Shown here in pieces: positions 1 to 8,555 of a stretch of DNA of 64,000 nucleotides. The position numbers and the translations under genes were made by a program. Location: NCBI RefSeq assembly GCF_010233585.1, contig NZ_CP045997.1, positions 5,213,284 through 5,277,283 on the forward strand, written 5' to 3'. Origin of the DNA: Spirosoma endbachense. Its GTDB lineage: Bacteria > Bacteroidota > Bacteroidia > Cytophagales > Spirosomataceae. Positions within the stretch are counted from its first letter, which is position 1. Each line of letters begins with the position of its first letter. Under the pieces are notes generated by a model. The model saw only the letters and a list, made by a program, of their open reading frames with translations, did not search any database and was not told where the DNA came from.

Positions 1-2
1 TC

Positions 3-449
3 TTACCGGCTCCCCGTATTGAAGGGCTGGTATTGTCGCCCGGCCAGGCCATCTACTACGGCGATTATAACATGAGTGCGCAGGTAGGGGAAGGGAATGG
101 GTATGGGACGATGCCCGCCCTGAATACGTTCATCCGCTCGCTGATGAAAGGCCAGAATGTGTTAACGCCCCAAACCGTGCAGCTCATGCAGACCGATGTT
201 TCAGCAGCGAATAATTTGTATGGGCTAGGTATCCACATCCGGCCCGACCTGGGCTATGGGCACACCGGGGCGCGCATTGGCAATACGGCTTTGATCATTT
301 ACGACCCCCTGACCGACGTATCGGTGGTGGTTTATCTGCCTTTGTGGGATCTGACCCAAGGGCTGGATTCGTTTGAGAAAGGCCTGAATACCCTCTACGA
401 TGCAGCCTACGCGGCCCGCGTGGCCTTAGGCTATCCGGGCAAACCTTAA
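3..449 (+). CDS. Serine hydrolase, beta-lactamase/PBP-fold, C-terminal part only
   Basis: The reading frame is open from the first bases of the window, so the gene begins upstream and only about the last 148 residues are present. The visible part fits the C-terminal third of a class C beta-lactamase/D-Ala-D-Ala-peptidase-like hydrolase. It has the helical 'LNTFIRSLMKG..LLTPQTVQLM' type segment typical of this family, then YGHTGA, where HTG sits at the usual KTG-type box, followed by a beta strand (NTALIIYDP). The SxxK and YxN motifs must lie outside the window. Such proteins in Bacteroidota are usually exported esterases or peptidases of unknown substrate. The stop is at 447-449, and 116 bases separate it from the next gene on the same strand. 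A methionine-first start inside the window (TTG at 33) would be an artefact of truncation. Confidence 0.75.
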   Translation, partial: LPAPRIEGLVLSPGQAIYYGDYNMSAQVGEGNGYGTMPALNTFIRSLMKGQNVLTPQTVQLMQTDVSAANNLYGLGIHIRPDLGYGHTGARIGNTALIIYDPLTDVSVVVYLPLWDLTQGLDSFEKGLNTLYDAAYAARVALGYPGKP

Positions 450-565
450 ACCAAAACCTGGCAGGCCAATGCCTACTACCTGTGTTACCCAGGCCGTCCG
501 CAGGATGGTCCTGCCTGACTGTGTCTTTTCCAATGTAAACTAAATCATATAAAATAAACCTCGCC

Positions 566-1762
566 ATGCTATCACAAAACACCCCCAACAAACTAAGTCG
601 CAGGAACTGGCTACGGGATGCCGCCCTGGCAACTGCCGGTACCGTTGTACTGCCCTCGCTTCTAACCGGCTGTACAGATCATCCTCCGGGCCTGGGGAGC
701 AAACCACCACTGAGCCAGGCAGAATTGGATCTGTACGACGAGGCTGCCAAAAATTTATTACGTATGCGAGTCTGGAATGACGATCTATTCATATTTACCG
801 GTGCTTATGAAGAGCGGGTGTGGGCGTTGTTAAAAGGTGGCGCAGAGCCCTCGGACTGGACAAAGATTATCGTAGAGATCTTTACGGATATAGGGTTTGG
901 GATCTTAGAAGCAGCGGTAGAAGAATTTCCGGGTGTGGGGCCGATCATTGCCGCTACGGCTACGCAAATTGAGAAATGGGGACTCGAGGCAAAAACAGAA
1001 AAAGGGGTAGATGCTGCCTTTGGCGGTTTTAAGGCGGGTTACGACGATATGATGACGGCAGTTTCCAACAGTCTGCTTACACTGGCAAGCAGCGAAAATA
1101 ATTACGCCAATTTGCAGGCCGCGTTTGCGAAGGGGGATATTGACTTTATGGGCAAAAAATACACCCTCAAGGATTTGGCGGAAAACCATTTCCCAGATGG
1201 CAGCGTCCCGGCAGATAGTGCTCAATACGAAGCACTACGGAATACTGCCTTGCTTCGATTCAAAAAATACATTTGGAATGCGATGATCATTCAAGCTGGC
1301 AACATGACTTACCATTATCTTGGGGTACATGAAGCGGGTTACTACGCGGGCGGTGCAAATGAACATGTACGCGTTAATTATTATAGCCAGCCGGGTTACG
1401 AAGGGAGTTATGTACGGGGCGTTTATGGTGGTCCTACCCTTGATACGTATACATTTGAAGAATTTTATTTTGAGTTCGATGGTAAAAAACTTTCAGCTGA
1501 TGCTGCCAAAGAATTATTTATCGATTCGACTCCCGGTCACATCATCAATCCAGCCCCCAACGATAAGACAAAGCCATTAACGGGTTTGTGGCCTCGCGAC
1601 TACATTTACAAACAATTCCATACAGAAAAGCCTGATTTTAATGGCTATTTCGATGTGTCAAAGGATGAGGTTGGACACAGCGACAAATACCTAGATTTCG
1701 ATCCGGCCGCCGACAACTATGTATTCACAGGGGGAGATTTCCCCCAGTTAACGAAAAAATAG
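566..1762 (+). CDS. Tat-exported lipoprotein of unknown function
   Basis: The protein has 398 residues. The N-terminus shows a twin-arginine pattern (SRRNWL, residues 11-16), a hydrophobic stretch and a lipobox SLLTGC with Cys36, so it is probably folded in the cytoplasm, exported by Tat and lipidated. I recognise no family. Residues about 50-100 look helical and acidic. Residues about 101-133 form a Gly/Ala-rich hydrophobic stretch with PGVGP in the middle, which could be a membrane hairpin or just a buried core. The C-terminal half is rich in Tyr, Gly and Phe and ends in a short charged tail. Tat export suggests a cofactor or a tightly folded domain, but no cofactor motif is visible. The start is the ATG that gives the signal sequence. 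A 28-bp palindrome follows 50 bases after the stop. Confidence 0.7.
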   Translation: MLSQNTPNKLSRRNWLRDAALATAGTVVLPSLLTGCTDHPPGLGSKPPLSQAELDLYDEAAKNLLRMRVWNDDLFIFTGAYEERVWALLKGGAEPSDWTKIIVEIFTDIGFGILEAAVEEFPGVGPIIAATATQIEKWGLEAKTEKGVDAAFGGFKAGYDDMMTAVSNSLLTLASSENNYANLQAAFAKGDIDFMGKKYTLKDLAENHFPDGSVPADSAQYEALRNTALLRFKKYIWNAMIIQAGNMTYHYLGVHEAGYYAGGANEHVRVNYYSQPGYEGSYVRGVYGGPTLDTYTFEEFYFEFDGKKLSADAAKELFIDSTPGHIINPAPNDKTKPLTGLWPRDYIYKQFHTEKPDFNGYFDVSKDEVGHSDKYLDFDPAADNYVFTGGDFPQLTKK

Positions 1763-1812
1763 CGCCTGATAGAGGGGCAAAGTGTCGTTTCGGGCCTGGT
1801 TAACGTCCCTGA

Positions 1813-1840
1813 GGTGTGTTTGCCGTACGGCAAACACACC
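1813..1840. repeat. Perfect 28-bp palindrome after the Tat lipoprotein gene
   Basis: The sequence reads the same on both strands: arms GGTGTGTTTGCCGT and ACGGCAAACACACC meet with no spacer. As RNA it would fold with a tight loop and could end transcription of the gene stopping at 1762, but no U-run follows. It could equally bind a dimeric protein. The rest of 1763-2180 holds only a possible 48-codon frame. Confidence 0.6.
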
Positions 1841-1937
1841 CAACCTAAGTAACATAACCTCCTAGCTGGAGGATCTTACCAGTAGGAGTCCTGACGCTTA
1901 GGAATAAGCTCTGCTTTACGAACACCGTCCGGTATGT

Positions 1938-2084
1938 ATGATCATCCTGGCTGACATATATCAGGACACGCGAACCAATTTCGCTCGTATAAAAGCATAC
2001 TTCACCAGGGACCAGCACAAGCAGAATGAATGGTCAAATCAGGTAGGCTTAACGTTGTATACAACGGGCTGGAAGCAGTATTGA
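1938..2084 (+). CDS. Possible small protein, 48 residues
   Basis: ATG to TGA, giving a short protein that begins MIILADIYQD and ends LYTTGWKQY. It lies alone in an otherwise empty 418-base stretch between the Tat lipoprotein and the next small gene. I recognise no family. It may be a real small gene, the remnant of a larger one, or chance; there is no strong ribosome binding site. An in-frame stop lies a dozen codons upstream of the ATG, so it is not the end of a longer frame. Offered only because the stretch holds nothing else. Confidence 0.2.
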   Translation: MIILADIYQDTRTNFARIKAYFTRDQHKQNEWSNQVGLTLYTTGWKQY

Positions 2085-2180
2085 AGGCAAAATAAGAAGT
2101 TCTATGCCTCCCATTTACGAATGAATACTCGTTGTTTTTTGTTCTCTATATAGAACGTAAATAACTGTTTATAAGCCTGT

Positions 2181-2411
2181 ATGGAGTCCATTAACCTGCA
2201 TCAATTACTCCCGGTTTCAGGAGAGCGTAAACCGGCTCGGGCAACCCGTCGAAAGGTAAACGGTCCAGCCACTGCGGCCCTACTGATCAAGATGGCTACG
2301 GAGATTCTGACCGCATCGCCAACCCTTCGTCATCAAACCAACATCACTCTGACGGATCTAGCCGCTGCCGAGAAAGTACGAAAAGCCTTACTGAAGACAT
2401 CTCTTAAATAA
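2181..2411 (+). CDS. Small basic protein, function unknown
   Basis: This 76-residue protein has a basic N-terminal part (residues 16-27 hold six Arg/Lys) and two likely amphipathic helices, residues about 29-45 and 56-75. It is probably cytoplasmic because it has no signal or membrane segment. I recognise no family; the basic, helical make-up would allow nucleic-acid binding but nothing shows it. The best support for a real gene is the textbook intrinsic terminator that begins only five bases after the stop codon. It stands alone, with 130 bases to the convergent nuclease remnant. Confidence 0.55.
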   Translation: MESINLHQLLPVSGERKPARATRRKVNGPATAALLIKMATEILTASPTLRHQTNITLTDLAAAEKVRKALLKTSLK

Positions 2412-2415
2412 AGAG

Positions 2416-2438
2416 AGCCCGGACGATGAATCCGGGCT
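2416..2438 (+). terminator. Intrinsic terminator of the small basic protein gene
   Basis: An 8-bp perfect stem, AGCCCGGA with TCCGGGCT, has a 7-base loop and is followed by TTCTTGTT. It lies directly after the stop codon at 2411. Read on the other strand, AAAG precedes the stem, so it may also serve the convergent nuclease remnant. Confidence 0.8.
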
Positions 2439-2552
2439 TTCTTGTTAATCGTTAGATAAATCCATTAGGTCAAACTACATCAGTCTTGTAATCTCTCTTT
2501 CATCTACTTTTGAGAGAAAATGGAAGCCAAACTTTCAATAGGTACTCTTCCA

Positions 2553-3424
2553 TTATAATAAGGTGTTATCTATCTTTCCTTCTATCATCTTCTGGACGCC
2601 CTCAGGCAGGTTTGACAATAAATCATACCCTGTCTGCTTCTCTAGCTCATCGACACTTACACGGTAATTTCCCCAAGATTGCTCGCTTACTACATTGGTG
2701 TTGGGCATAAAGACCGCAATAATCTGCGTCTGAGTGGTTATTCGGCTTAAATCATCCGATCCTACCGGCAGCACAACGATCACCTTCCAGAGGGCTGCAA
2801 GACCCGTTAGCTTCCCATTAGCAAGACTACGCGCTGGGCCGTTATCGCCTTCACCACCTTTACCCTGGGTTCCGGCGATAATGTATAGTTCATTACCCTG
2901 GTCTAATAAACTCCGACAATAATCTTCCAGTCGGAGCCAGCTTTGCCGGTTGAGTTGCTGAGCCTGTGGCACAATATTGGTTAATAGGAATGTCGTCTTG
3001 TTTTCCTCGGTCGTACTGTCCCGATCATCACTGGGGCAGAGGTGGCCTCTATCGAAGCCGGTATTCGTGTAATCGCTGTGTTTGACCTGATACCAACTAG
3101 CGGGCAACGAGTGATCTGTGGTGAAGTTGCCCGAGTAGCGGGTAGCTGATCCTTTCCAGGCGGAACCCAAATGCCAGCTGCACCAATTAGCGATACCAGT
3201 CGACTGATTATACGATAAGCTGTAGGTAGGCCGGCAATCAGATAGGCATTGGGACTAATCTCGCTCAGCCTGGCTCCATCGGGATTACCCAAGACCATGT
3301 TATCATCGCGAGTCGGCGTGGTATTCTGAGGAACAGGTACGGATGGTTGCTTACACTGCGCCAATGAAATAAGTAAAAATAGGACACTAAAAAGCCGAAT
3401 GATCGGAAAGTACGATTTAAACAT
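2553..3424 (-). pseudogene. DNA/RNA non-specific endonuclease, lipoprotein, frameshifted
   Basis: Two overlapping minus-strand frames make up one NUC/EndA-type secreted nuclease. The N-terminal piece (from ATG at 3424) has a lipoprotein signal ending in SLAQC, then DDNMVLGNPDGA, the usual start of this family in Bacteroidota, and NAYLIA. The C-terminal piece carries the catalytic [11 protein letters not shown] (His as general base) and the Mg-binding NxxPQ-type [14 protein letters not shown]. Translating the second frame upstream gives [17 protein letters not shown], which continues NAYLIA directly. A single missing base near 3231-3235 (GCCGG where GCCCGG would keep the frame) therefore breaks the gene. 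Every other expected part is intact, so the loss is recent or a sequencing error. If repaired, it would be a periplasmic or surface nuclease of about 290 residues. Confidence 0.85.
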
Positions 3425-3683
3425 CTATACCGATGCAAAAGGAATATACCACTATAACTTTCCAAAAAGTCAGAAAAACAATTGATCCCAAGTAACTGGT
3501 TATACCAATTCCGAAAGCTCAAAAGTACTGTCCATTTATTTCCGCAATTAAAAGATTTATATGGACAGCGCTGATCACGAATATAGGAGCAACTTACAGC
3601 TTCTAGTAGAACTATACGTTGCAAGCCTTATTAACTATCCATCCATTGCGAGTACGCTGTTTTTGCTCTAAACATTTCTTGCC

Positions 3684-4544
3684 ATGACACATAAGTTCGA
3701 GTCCCTTCTTCACCCTGAATTAGCCCGGCGTATTAAACTGGTCATGGCCGATTTAGTATCTAGAGGCTGGCATCCGTTCATACCTGAAATATATGGAAAA
3801 GAAGGAACGGGTTATCGATCGGTTGCGGATCACCAAAAACTTAAAGCAGAGCATCCTGATCGCACAGGTGCAAAATTTAGTTTTCATAACGTTACTGACC
3901 GGGCAGGCAATCCTCAAGCAATGGCCGTTCACGTTACGGATCGTAGTGTTGGCAGCGATCCCCCCAGGAACCACGCCTTTATTCAGGATTTACAAGTTTT
4001 AAGCGAACGACATGGCTTGCTAACAGGTAATACATGGGTAGACCCATGGGATCCACTCCATGTTCAACTGTATGAGAATGATCTTAAAGCGGGAGTACAG
4101 CAGGGGAAGAGGCCTTCCTTTATGGATGCTCGATTGAGGTTACTACCTCCCGTTCTTGGCTTTAAACCGCATCCGACTTACCTTCCGCCAAGAACCACCG
4201 CTAATTTATTGGCTGGGGAAGTTTTTCTGCTAGATAGTACTACAACTTTATTCCATTCATTATATCAGCCAATGGCGACTAATCTACCCTCGCTAGCTGA
4301 CTCATTCGACTCGTCAACGAATTTTCCTAGATTAGCCTATCCTGATTTTGGCCATAATGTGGCAAGTAGCCCTGGCTGGCAGCAGTCTATACCAGAACTC
4401 AAAATGCCCGCTATTCATCTGGGCGCTTTTCAATTAAGACAGCCCCCCCAGACATGGGGTTCTGGTTTTTTAGCCTTTACGAGAGAATTTCGATTTAATC
4501 AACCTCAATTAGGTCAGTCCTTAAGATCAACGAACTGGCCTTAG
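3684..4544 (+). CDS. M15-like peptidase domain with long Pro-rich C-terminal extension
   Basis: The first ~132 of 286 residues resemble the M15 (VanY/D-Ala-D-Ala carboxypeptidase, endolysin-like) fold: HPELARRIKLVMADL near the start, SFHN with a possible zinc ligand His68, AVHVTDR at 81-87, and WDPLHVQL with His126. In M15 enzymes the ligands are His, Asp and His; here the position expected to be Asp in 'AxD' reads His83, so zinc binding may be altered. No signal peptide is seen, which fits phage-type or cytoplasmic endolysins. Residues 140-286 are rich in Pro, Leu and Ser with no known domain. The gene stands alone, downstream of the divergent nuclease remnant. Substrate is likely peptidoglycan peptide, but activity is uncertain. 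Confidence 0.6.
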   Translation: MTHKFESLLHPELARRIKLVMADLVSRGWHPFIPEIYGKEGTGYRSVADHQKLKAEHPDRTGAKFSFHNVTDRAGNPQAMAVHVTDRSVGSDPPRNHAFIQDLQVLSERHGLLTGNTWVDPWDPLHVQLYENDLKAGVQQGKRPSFMDARLRLLPPVLGFKPHPTYLPPRTTANLLAGEVFLLDSTTTLFHSLYQPMATNLPSLADSFDSSTNFPRLAYPDFGHNVASSPGWQQSIPELKMPAIHLGAFQLRQPPQTWGSGFLAFTREFRFNQPQLGQSLRSTNWP

Positions 4545-5225
4545 TCTAGTTAGGTTGAAACTGCATCAATTTCCAGGAGTCGATCCGACCCACTCGAACA
4601 TATTGCGAATCTATCGCTGATCGTTATCGTCTTCAAAGTTCAACTAGATCTAAAAAATAAATAGGCCGGGGGAACCGCCAGCTCAACTCTGGCCAAACCA
4701 AGAACCAACGTGGTTTCTTGATTAATACAAATATAAGTCTTGTTATTGAGTAGGTATTCTTACCGCAATGTTATTTTAATATCCGTCACCTATTCCGTCA
4801 CCTATGTTATTGTAACATTGTAAAGATGCTGATATTTAAATACTTATAGGTATAAGTACAAGTCCCGTCGAGACCACTTAATATTCTGATTTTTTCAGGT
4901 ATTTATTGGCTTAGCTAGCGTATTGTATCAGTTATTATGTAGGCGTAGTTTTACTTCTCTTAAGCGCCTATTATAGTATCTGGTTGATCTTTTTCGTGGG
5001 CTAGATGCAAACCCCTGGAAAGTACACTTTCACCGTAACAATTGTACCCGACTTTTCCAGATACGAGCGCTCTATAAATCAATTTCCTATTGGTTATTGT
5101 AGATTTTCCTGAATAGGTGCGTACGAATTGTACAGAAATCATGACGTACCCAGAAGAAGGACACGGCTATGCCTGGCAATCGATGATTTTACAATCGTTT
5201 GCTGGCTTACTGGAAGGCATTTAGG
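4545..5225. other. Gene-poor, AT-rich stretch
   Basis: I see no convincing gene in these 681 bases. A weak hairpin (CAAGAACCA / TGGTTTCTTG, about 4699-4720) followed by AT-rich sequence may end the M15-like gene. Two tandem copies of CCGTCACCTAT lie near 4785-4810. A 60-codon minus-strand frame at 4960-5142 has no recognisable features and I do not call it. Confidence 0.4.
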
Positions 5226-5414
5226 TTAATAATTTCGTCGCTTACGATCCAATGAGGCTTGAATCTCAACCCAGGCTTTTGCCTTTAATTGTTGATGCAG
5301 CTCTTTATCCCTTGGTACGAATGTGCTACTCTGGTGCTTTTCACTGTGAGACTTTATCTCCCAGTAATTTGCGTCCGACGTATCGGGAATGGATGTGTAA
5401 ACAGGCTGGCTCAT
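5226..5414 (-). CDS. Small hypothetical protein
   Basis: This is a 62-residue hydrophilic protein, basic at the C-terminus (DRKRRNY), with no signal or membrane segment. I recognise no family. The segment KELHQQLKAKAWVEIQASLDRKRR is probably one long helix. Another small minus-strand frame lies about 100 bases upstream, and the two might be co-transcribed. Codon composition resembles real genes, but there is no independent support. Confidence 0.4.
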   Translation of the reverse strand: MSQPVYTSIPDTSDANYWEIKSHSEKHQSSTFVPRDKELHQQLKAKAWVEIQASLDRKRRNY

Positions 5415-5517
5415 GGTTGTGATCAGGAATAGATTATAGACTTCTCAATATAAACGAAATCAAGAGAGTCCTTAGCATAGAAAGGCTAGTTTTGACGCAA
5501 ATTCAACCATAACCTGT

Positions 5518-5703
5518 TCAGGTAGGCCACTTTTCCAGGCCAGCGGCAATGCGCAAAGCCCGCTGCACATCTTCCCAATAATAGCCACTATCATAGCCCG
5601 TAGATAAACGGTCACAAATAGTCAGAAAATCATTCGCGGCATCGATCCGTTGTTGCTCGGGCGATGGTAAATTCGGCTCTATCTGATCAGATAATCCTTC
5701 CAT
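5518..5703 (-). CDS. Small hypothetical protein
   Basis: A 61-residue acidic protein, probably cytoplasmic and helical, with a clear ATG start. Its pattern (EQQRIDAANDFLTICDRL, then a Tyr-rich turn and VQRALRIAAGLEKW) looks like a folded small domain and not a chance frame. I recognise no family. It sits 71 bases upstream (in map order, to the left) of the end of the esterase/SMP-30 gene on the same strand, so read-through from that gene is possible. Confidence 0.45.
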   Translation of the reverse strand: MEGLSDQIEPNLPSPEQQRIDAANDFLTICDRLSTGYDSGYYWEDVQRALRIAAGLEKWPT

Positions 5704-5774
5704 GTATCAAAAATACCAAATTTCAATTGTCGCCCATGATAGCTATCAGTTGAATTTGATTAGGTGGCGATTTA

Positions 5775-7508
5775 TCAGTTAGGTGATAGACCTCTTACTT
5801 TTAATTTACGTCGATATACCTTGGCTCCACATGTTACGTATAGGGTGTCAAAGTTTTTGCCACCAAAGCATAAATTGGAAGGATAACCTGTTGGAGTGGG
5901 TATAATCGCATTGACCCGGCCTGTCTGATCAAGAACCTGGATACCTAGTCGTGTGGCCACATAGACACGGCCTGCACTATCGCACTTCAGTCCATCTGGC
6001 CAGGCATTTTCGGCGGTATCAGGAACATGAAGCCACCCATAGCGTTGCTTATGAGTCAGTTGCCCATCGGGCAGGACCTGGTAAGCCCATATCCAGTGCG
6101 AGGCCGATTCAGCTACATATAATTGACGCTGATCGGGTGTGAAGGCCAGCCCATTGGCGAGCTTTAAGCCCGTTGGCGCTTCACCGCCGTCAACCACTAC
6201 TTTCTGGCCGTCGGGTCTGATCAGATAAATTGTGCTTGGCTTGTCAATTCCATCCGGAGAAGTAATGTATAGATTTCCATTTTTTGCCACCGTAATGTCA
6301 TTGCCCGATAGCCCCTCTACTACTACAGTCTCTTTTTCTGAACGATCGTATCGATATACCGCATTAGTCCGGCTTGATACGGTATATCGCTGCCCTGTAG
6401 TACTGTAGGCTGTGCCTGCCGCTTTTTTGGAATCGGTATTAATGCTGACAGGTTTGCCTGTCTGGTCAACTTTAAACGTTTTTCCGTTTAATACGTCCTG
6501 AAAAACCACTTCACCTGCCTCATTTGCCGCTGGCCCTTCCGTAAAGGAGTAGCCTTCACCAACCAGTTCCCAGCCTTCATTAGGCTGTAGAATATCTAGT
6601 AGAAAAGGATTCTTAGTCTGTCCAGTTGTAACAGGTTTTGGGTAGTCTTTCCAGAGCCATCGCATAGCCTGGGGAAAGATAGCCGTACCATGCTGGCCGC
6701 TATGCCCGCCTTCGCCCCACACATGCTGCACCTCGTAGCCCGCGAAAATCAAGGCCCGGTCGATGGTTTCATTGGCTTTCCACCAATCGCCGACGAAATT
6801 ATTCAGGTCATTGGTTCCATCCTGTAAAAAGACGCGAATAGGCTTTGGCTCATATTTGCGAATTAAAGTTGCGTATCGGTCGCCACCCCGTAGCCCAACG
6901 TAGGTCCCAATCGCACTAAATACTCTGGAAAAAGCTTCTGGATGTTCCCAGGCTGCGGTGAAGGCACAAACGGCTCCGCTACTTGAGCCACCAATGGCAC
7001 GATCGTTGCCACTTTTCGAGAGTCGAATCGATCGGCCATCACTGGTCTTTTGCTTTTCAACCTCGGGTAAAATCTCGTCTAAAATAAACCGGGCATAAGC
7101 TTCGCCCAGGCCATCATATTCAAAACTCCGATTCAGCCGATCATGAGTAGGGTCGCCATCGACAACTCGCACCTTGCCGGGCATGACAAAAACACCAATG
7201 GTTACGGGCATTTCTTTTCGATGAATTAAATTATCGAAAACAGTGGGGGCCTTCCACTGAATGCCGTCCTGATTGACATATACACAAGCAGGTTTATCAG
7301 GACGGTATTGAGCAGGTACATAGATCCAATACTCGCGCCAGGTTCCAGGAAATCGTTTGGAATCCTGAAAAGTAAACTTCATAACTTCACCTTTAGGAAC
7401 ATTGGCCTGCTCAATTGAAGCCGAGTCAATGGGATACGATTCGGCCGCGGGCTGGGCGACTACCGATAAGTGCCCCAGAAAAAAAAGGAGGGAGAATAGC
7501 TTTTTCAT
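5775..7508 (-). CDS. Secreted esterase (enterochelin-esterase-like) fused to SMP-30/gluconolactonase propeller
   Basis: Of 577 residues, the first 19 are a Sec signal ending VVAQ. Residues about 40-290 form an alpha/beta hydrolase of the Fes/esterase D-like type: a WIYVPAQY strand, and the nucleophile elbow GGSSSG with Ser176; the His is likely in GGHSGQHG. Residues about 297-570 are an SMP-30/gluconolactonase/LRE-like six-bladed propeller (EGPAANEAGEVVFQD, NGLAFTPDQRQLYVAES, PDGLKCDSAGRVYVA are family-type strands with metal-binding Asn/Asp/Glu). Both halves are usually separate genes, so one polypeptide may open a lactone or ester and then process the product, for example on plant or bacterial sugar acids. 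The substrate is unknown. It acts in the periplasm or outside. It is transcribed alone. Confidence 0.85.
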   Translation of the reverse strand: MKKLFSLLFFLGHLSVVAQPAAESYPIDSASIEQANVPKGEVMKFTFQDSKRFPGTWREYWIYVPAQYRPDKPACVYVNQDGIQWKAPTVFDNLIHRKEMPVTIGVFVMPGKVRVVDGDPTHDRLNRSFEYDGLGEAYARFILDEILPEVEKQKTSDGRSIRLSKSGNDRAIGGSSSGAVCAFTAAWEHPEAFSRVFSAIGTYVGLRGGDRYATLIRKYEPKPIRVFLQDGTNDLNNFVGDWWKANETIDRALIFAGYEVQHVWGEGGHSGQHGTAIFPQAMRWLWKDYPKPVTTGQTKNPFLLDILQPNEGWELVGEGYSFTEGPAANEAGEVVFQDVLNGKTFKVDQTGKPVSINTDSKKAAGTAYSTTGQRYTVSSRTNAVYRYDRSEKETVVVEGLSGNDITVAKNGNLYITSPDGIDKPSTIYLIRPDGQKVVVDGGEAPTGLKLANGLAFTPDQRQLYVAESASHWIWAYQVLPDGQLTHKQRYGWLHVPDTAENAWPDGLKCDSAGRVYVATRLGIQVLDQTGRVNAIIPTPTGYPSNLCFGGKNFDTLYVTCGAKVYRRKLKVRGLSPN

Positions 7509-7961
7509 TGTCGAAAGGAAGGGTAGGCAAAACGTGTATATTGGACACCTAATGAGAAGTCAGGCATGGAGAATACCTACTTTTAATCGTCTACTTTATG
7601 CTGCTTGTGGGTATTGTATTAAGTCGCCAGATTACGGCTTGAAGGAGTAGAGTGGACTGGATTTACTGTACGCAGGCAAAAATCGATTTAACCTGATGCT
7701 GTTGATTCTCAACCATAAAAAAGCCCCATCTAGCCAGTAGCAAAATGGGGACTTGACTAATTTCTCTAAAGCCCGTAATGCCCACTTTTGAACAATTCAG
7801 GATATTCAGTACATAAAGTAGACGGATAAATGCCTATTTACCCTTAGTCTATCCGTAGAAATAAATAAAAACGGGTGATTAGTGGCCGAACAGGGGTTCA
7901 GGAAATGAATATTATGGGCTAGTTGAATCTAGTCAAAGCTGCTGAAAACCGAACAGTTTTC
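7509..7961. other. Intergenic stretch of 453 bases
   Basis: It holds the upstream region of the esterase/SMP-30 gene and, at 7724-7750, a terminator for the minus-strand gene to its right. I see no further gene or structured RNA. Confidence 0.5.
7724..7750 (-). terminator. Intrinsic terminator, minus strand
   Basis: On the minus strand CCCCAT pairs with ATGGGG around a 15-base loop and is followed by CTTTTTTATG, a good U-run. It lies some 210 bases after the end of the 122-residue gene at 7962-8330 and is the first terminator downstream of it. Confidence 0.6.
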
Positions 7962-8330
7962 TCATCGCTCAATTGGGCGGCCATCATCCAGAATCATATT
8001 AAATTCGATTACCCGTGCCATTTCTTCCTTGAAATGGGTATGGCGTATTTCGTCAATAATTCCCTCTGCTCTCTTTAAGTTTTTTTCCAGGGTTTCCCGA
8101 TCCACCATTTTCAGGACGGGGGCTACCCGCAAGTTCGACTCATTGACAGTAGGCGAATAATCCTGCCTAAATCGAATATAGAAGTCATTAAAATAGATCC
8201 TTACCTGAGTCGAATGGCCATCGTCGAATGGGCTATACGCTTCCCAGTTGTGAATTAGCTCGCCGTTTAGGGCTACTTTATCAAGCGTTAATTGATTTGC
8301 TTTTTGCCGGATACTATCGATGGCTCTCAT
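7962..8330 (-). CDS. Hypothetical protein, 122 residues
   Basis: A soluble protein with no signal or membrane segment. The N-terminal helix (RAIDSIRQKANQLTLDKVAL) is followed by beta-type segments (STQVRIYFNDFYIRFRQDY) and a charged helix (RETLEKNLKRAEGIIDEIRHTHF). This alpha/beta make-up suggests a compact domain, but I recognise no family. Start at the ATG at 8330, preceded by an AT-rich region. Alone on its strand, with a terminator about 210 bases downstream. Confidence 0.55.
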   Translation of the reverse strand: MRAIDSIRQKANQLTLDKVALNGELIHNWEAYSPFDDGHSTQVRIYFNDFYIRFRQDYSPTVNESNLRVAPVLKMVDRETLEKNLKRAEGIIDEIRHTHFKEEMARVIEFNMILDDGRPIER

Positions 8331-8418
8331 TGTTGATGCAGATTAGTTATAAACAAATATACCCAGTCAAATCCAGCTTTCGCTTAGCATTGCAGTCAAT
8401 CGTAGGCTGTTTTTAACT

Positions 8419-8547
8419 ATGAAATTGTATATACTCCCGGAAGCTGGGAACGGCATATGGTTTAGCGATCGAACCTGGTTTATGAACAAAAAGTGTATCC
8501 AGAGCGCAGGTAACGAAATTGTACTGTACGGATCACACAACTCCTAA
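8419..8547 (+). CDS. Possible small protein, 42 residues
   Basis: ATG to TAA in the gap between two minus-strand genes. The peptide (starting MKLYILPEAG) has aromatic and charged residues spread evenly and no signal. No family recognised and no strong ribosome binding site, so it may be chance. Confidence 0.2.
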   Translation: MKLYILPEAGNGIWFSDRTWFMNKKCIQSAGNEIVLYGSHNS

Positions 8548-8555
8548 CGTGACTC

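Noticed and set aside
4960..5142. 60-codon minus-strand frame
   Set aside because: No family, start signal or neighbour supports it.
7588..7824. 13-bp inverted repeat (CGTCTACTTTATG and its complement) around the 7509-7961 gap
   Set aside because: Length and spacing are within what chance gives in a window this size, and no gene or element lies between.
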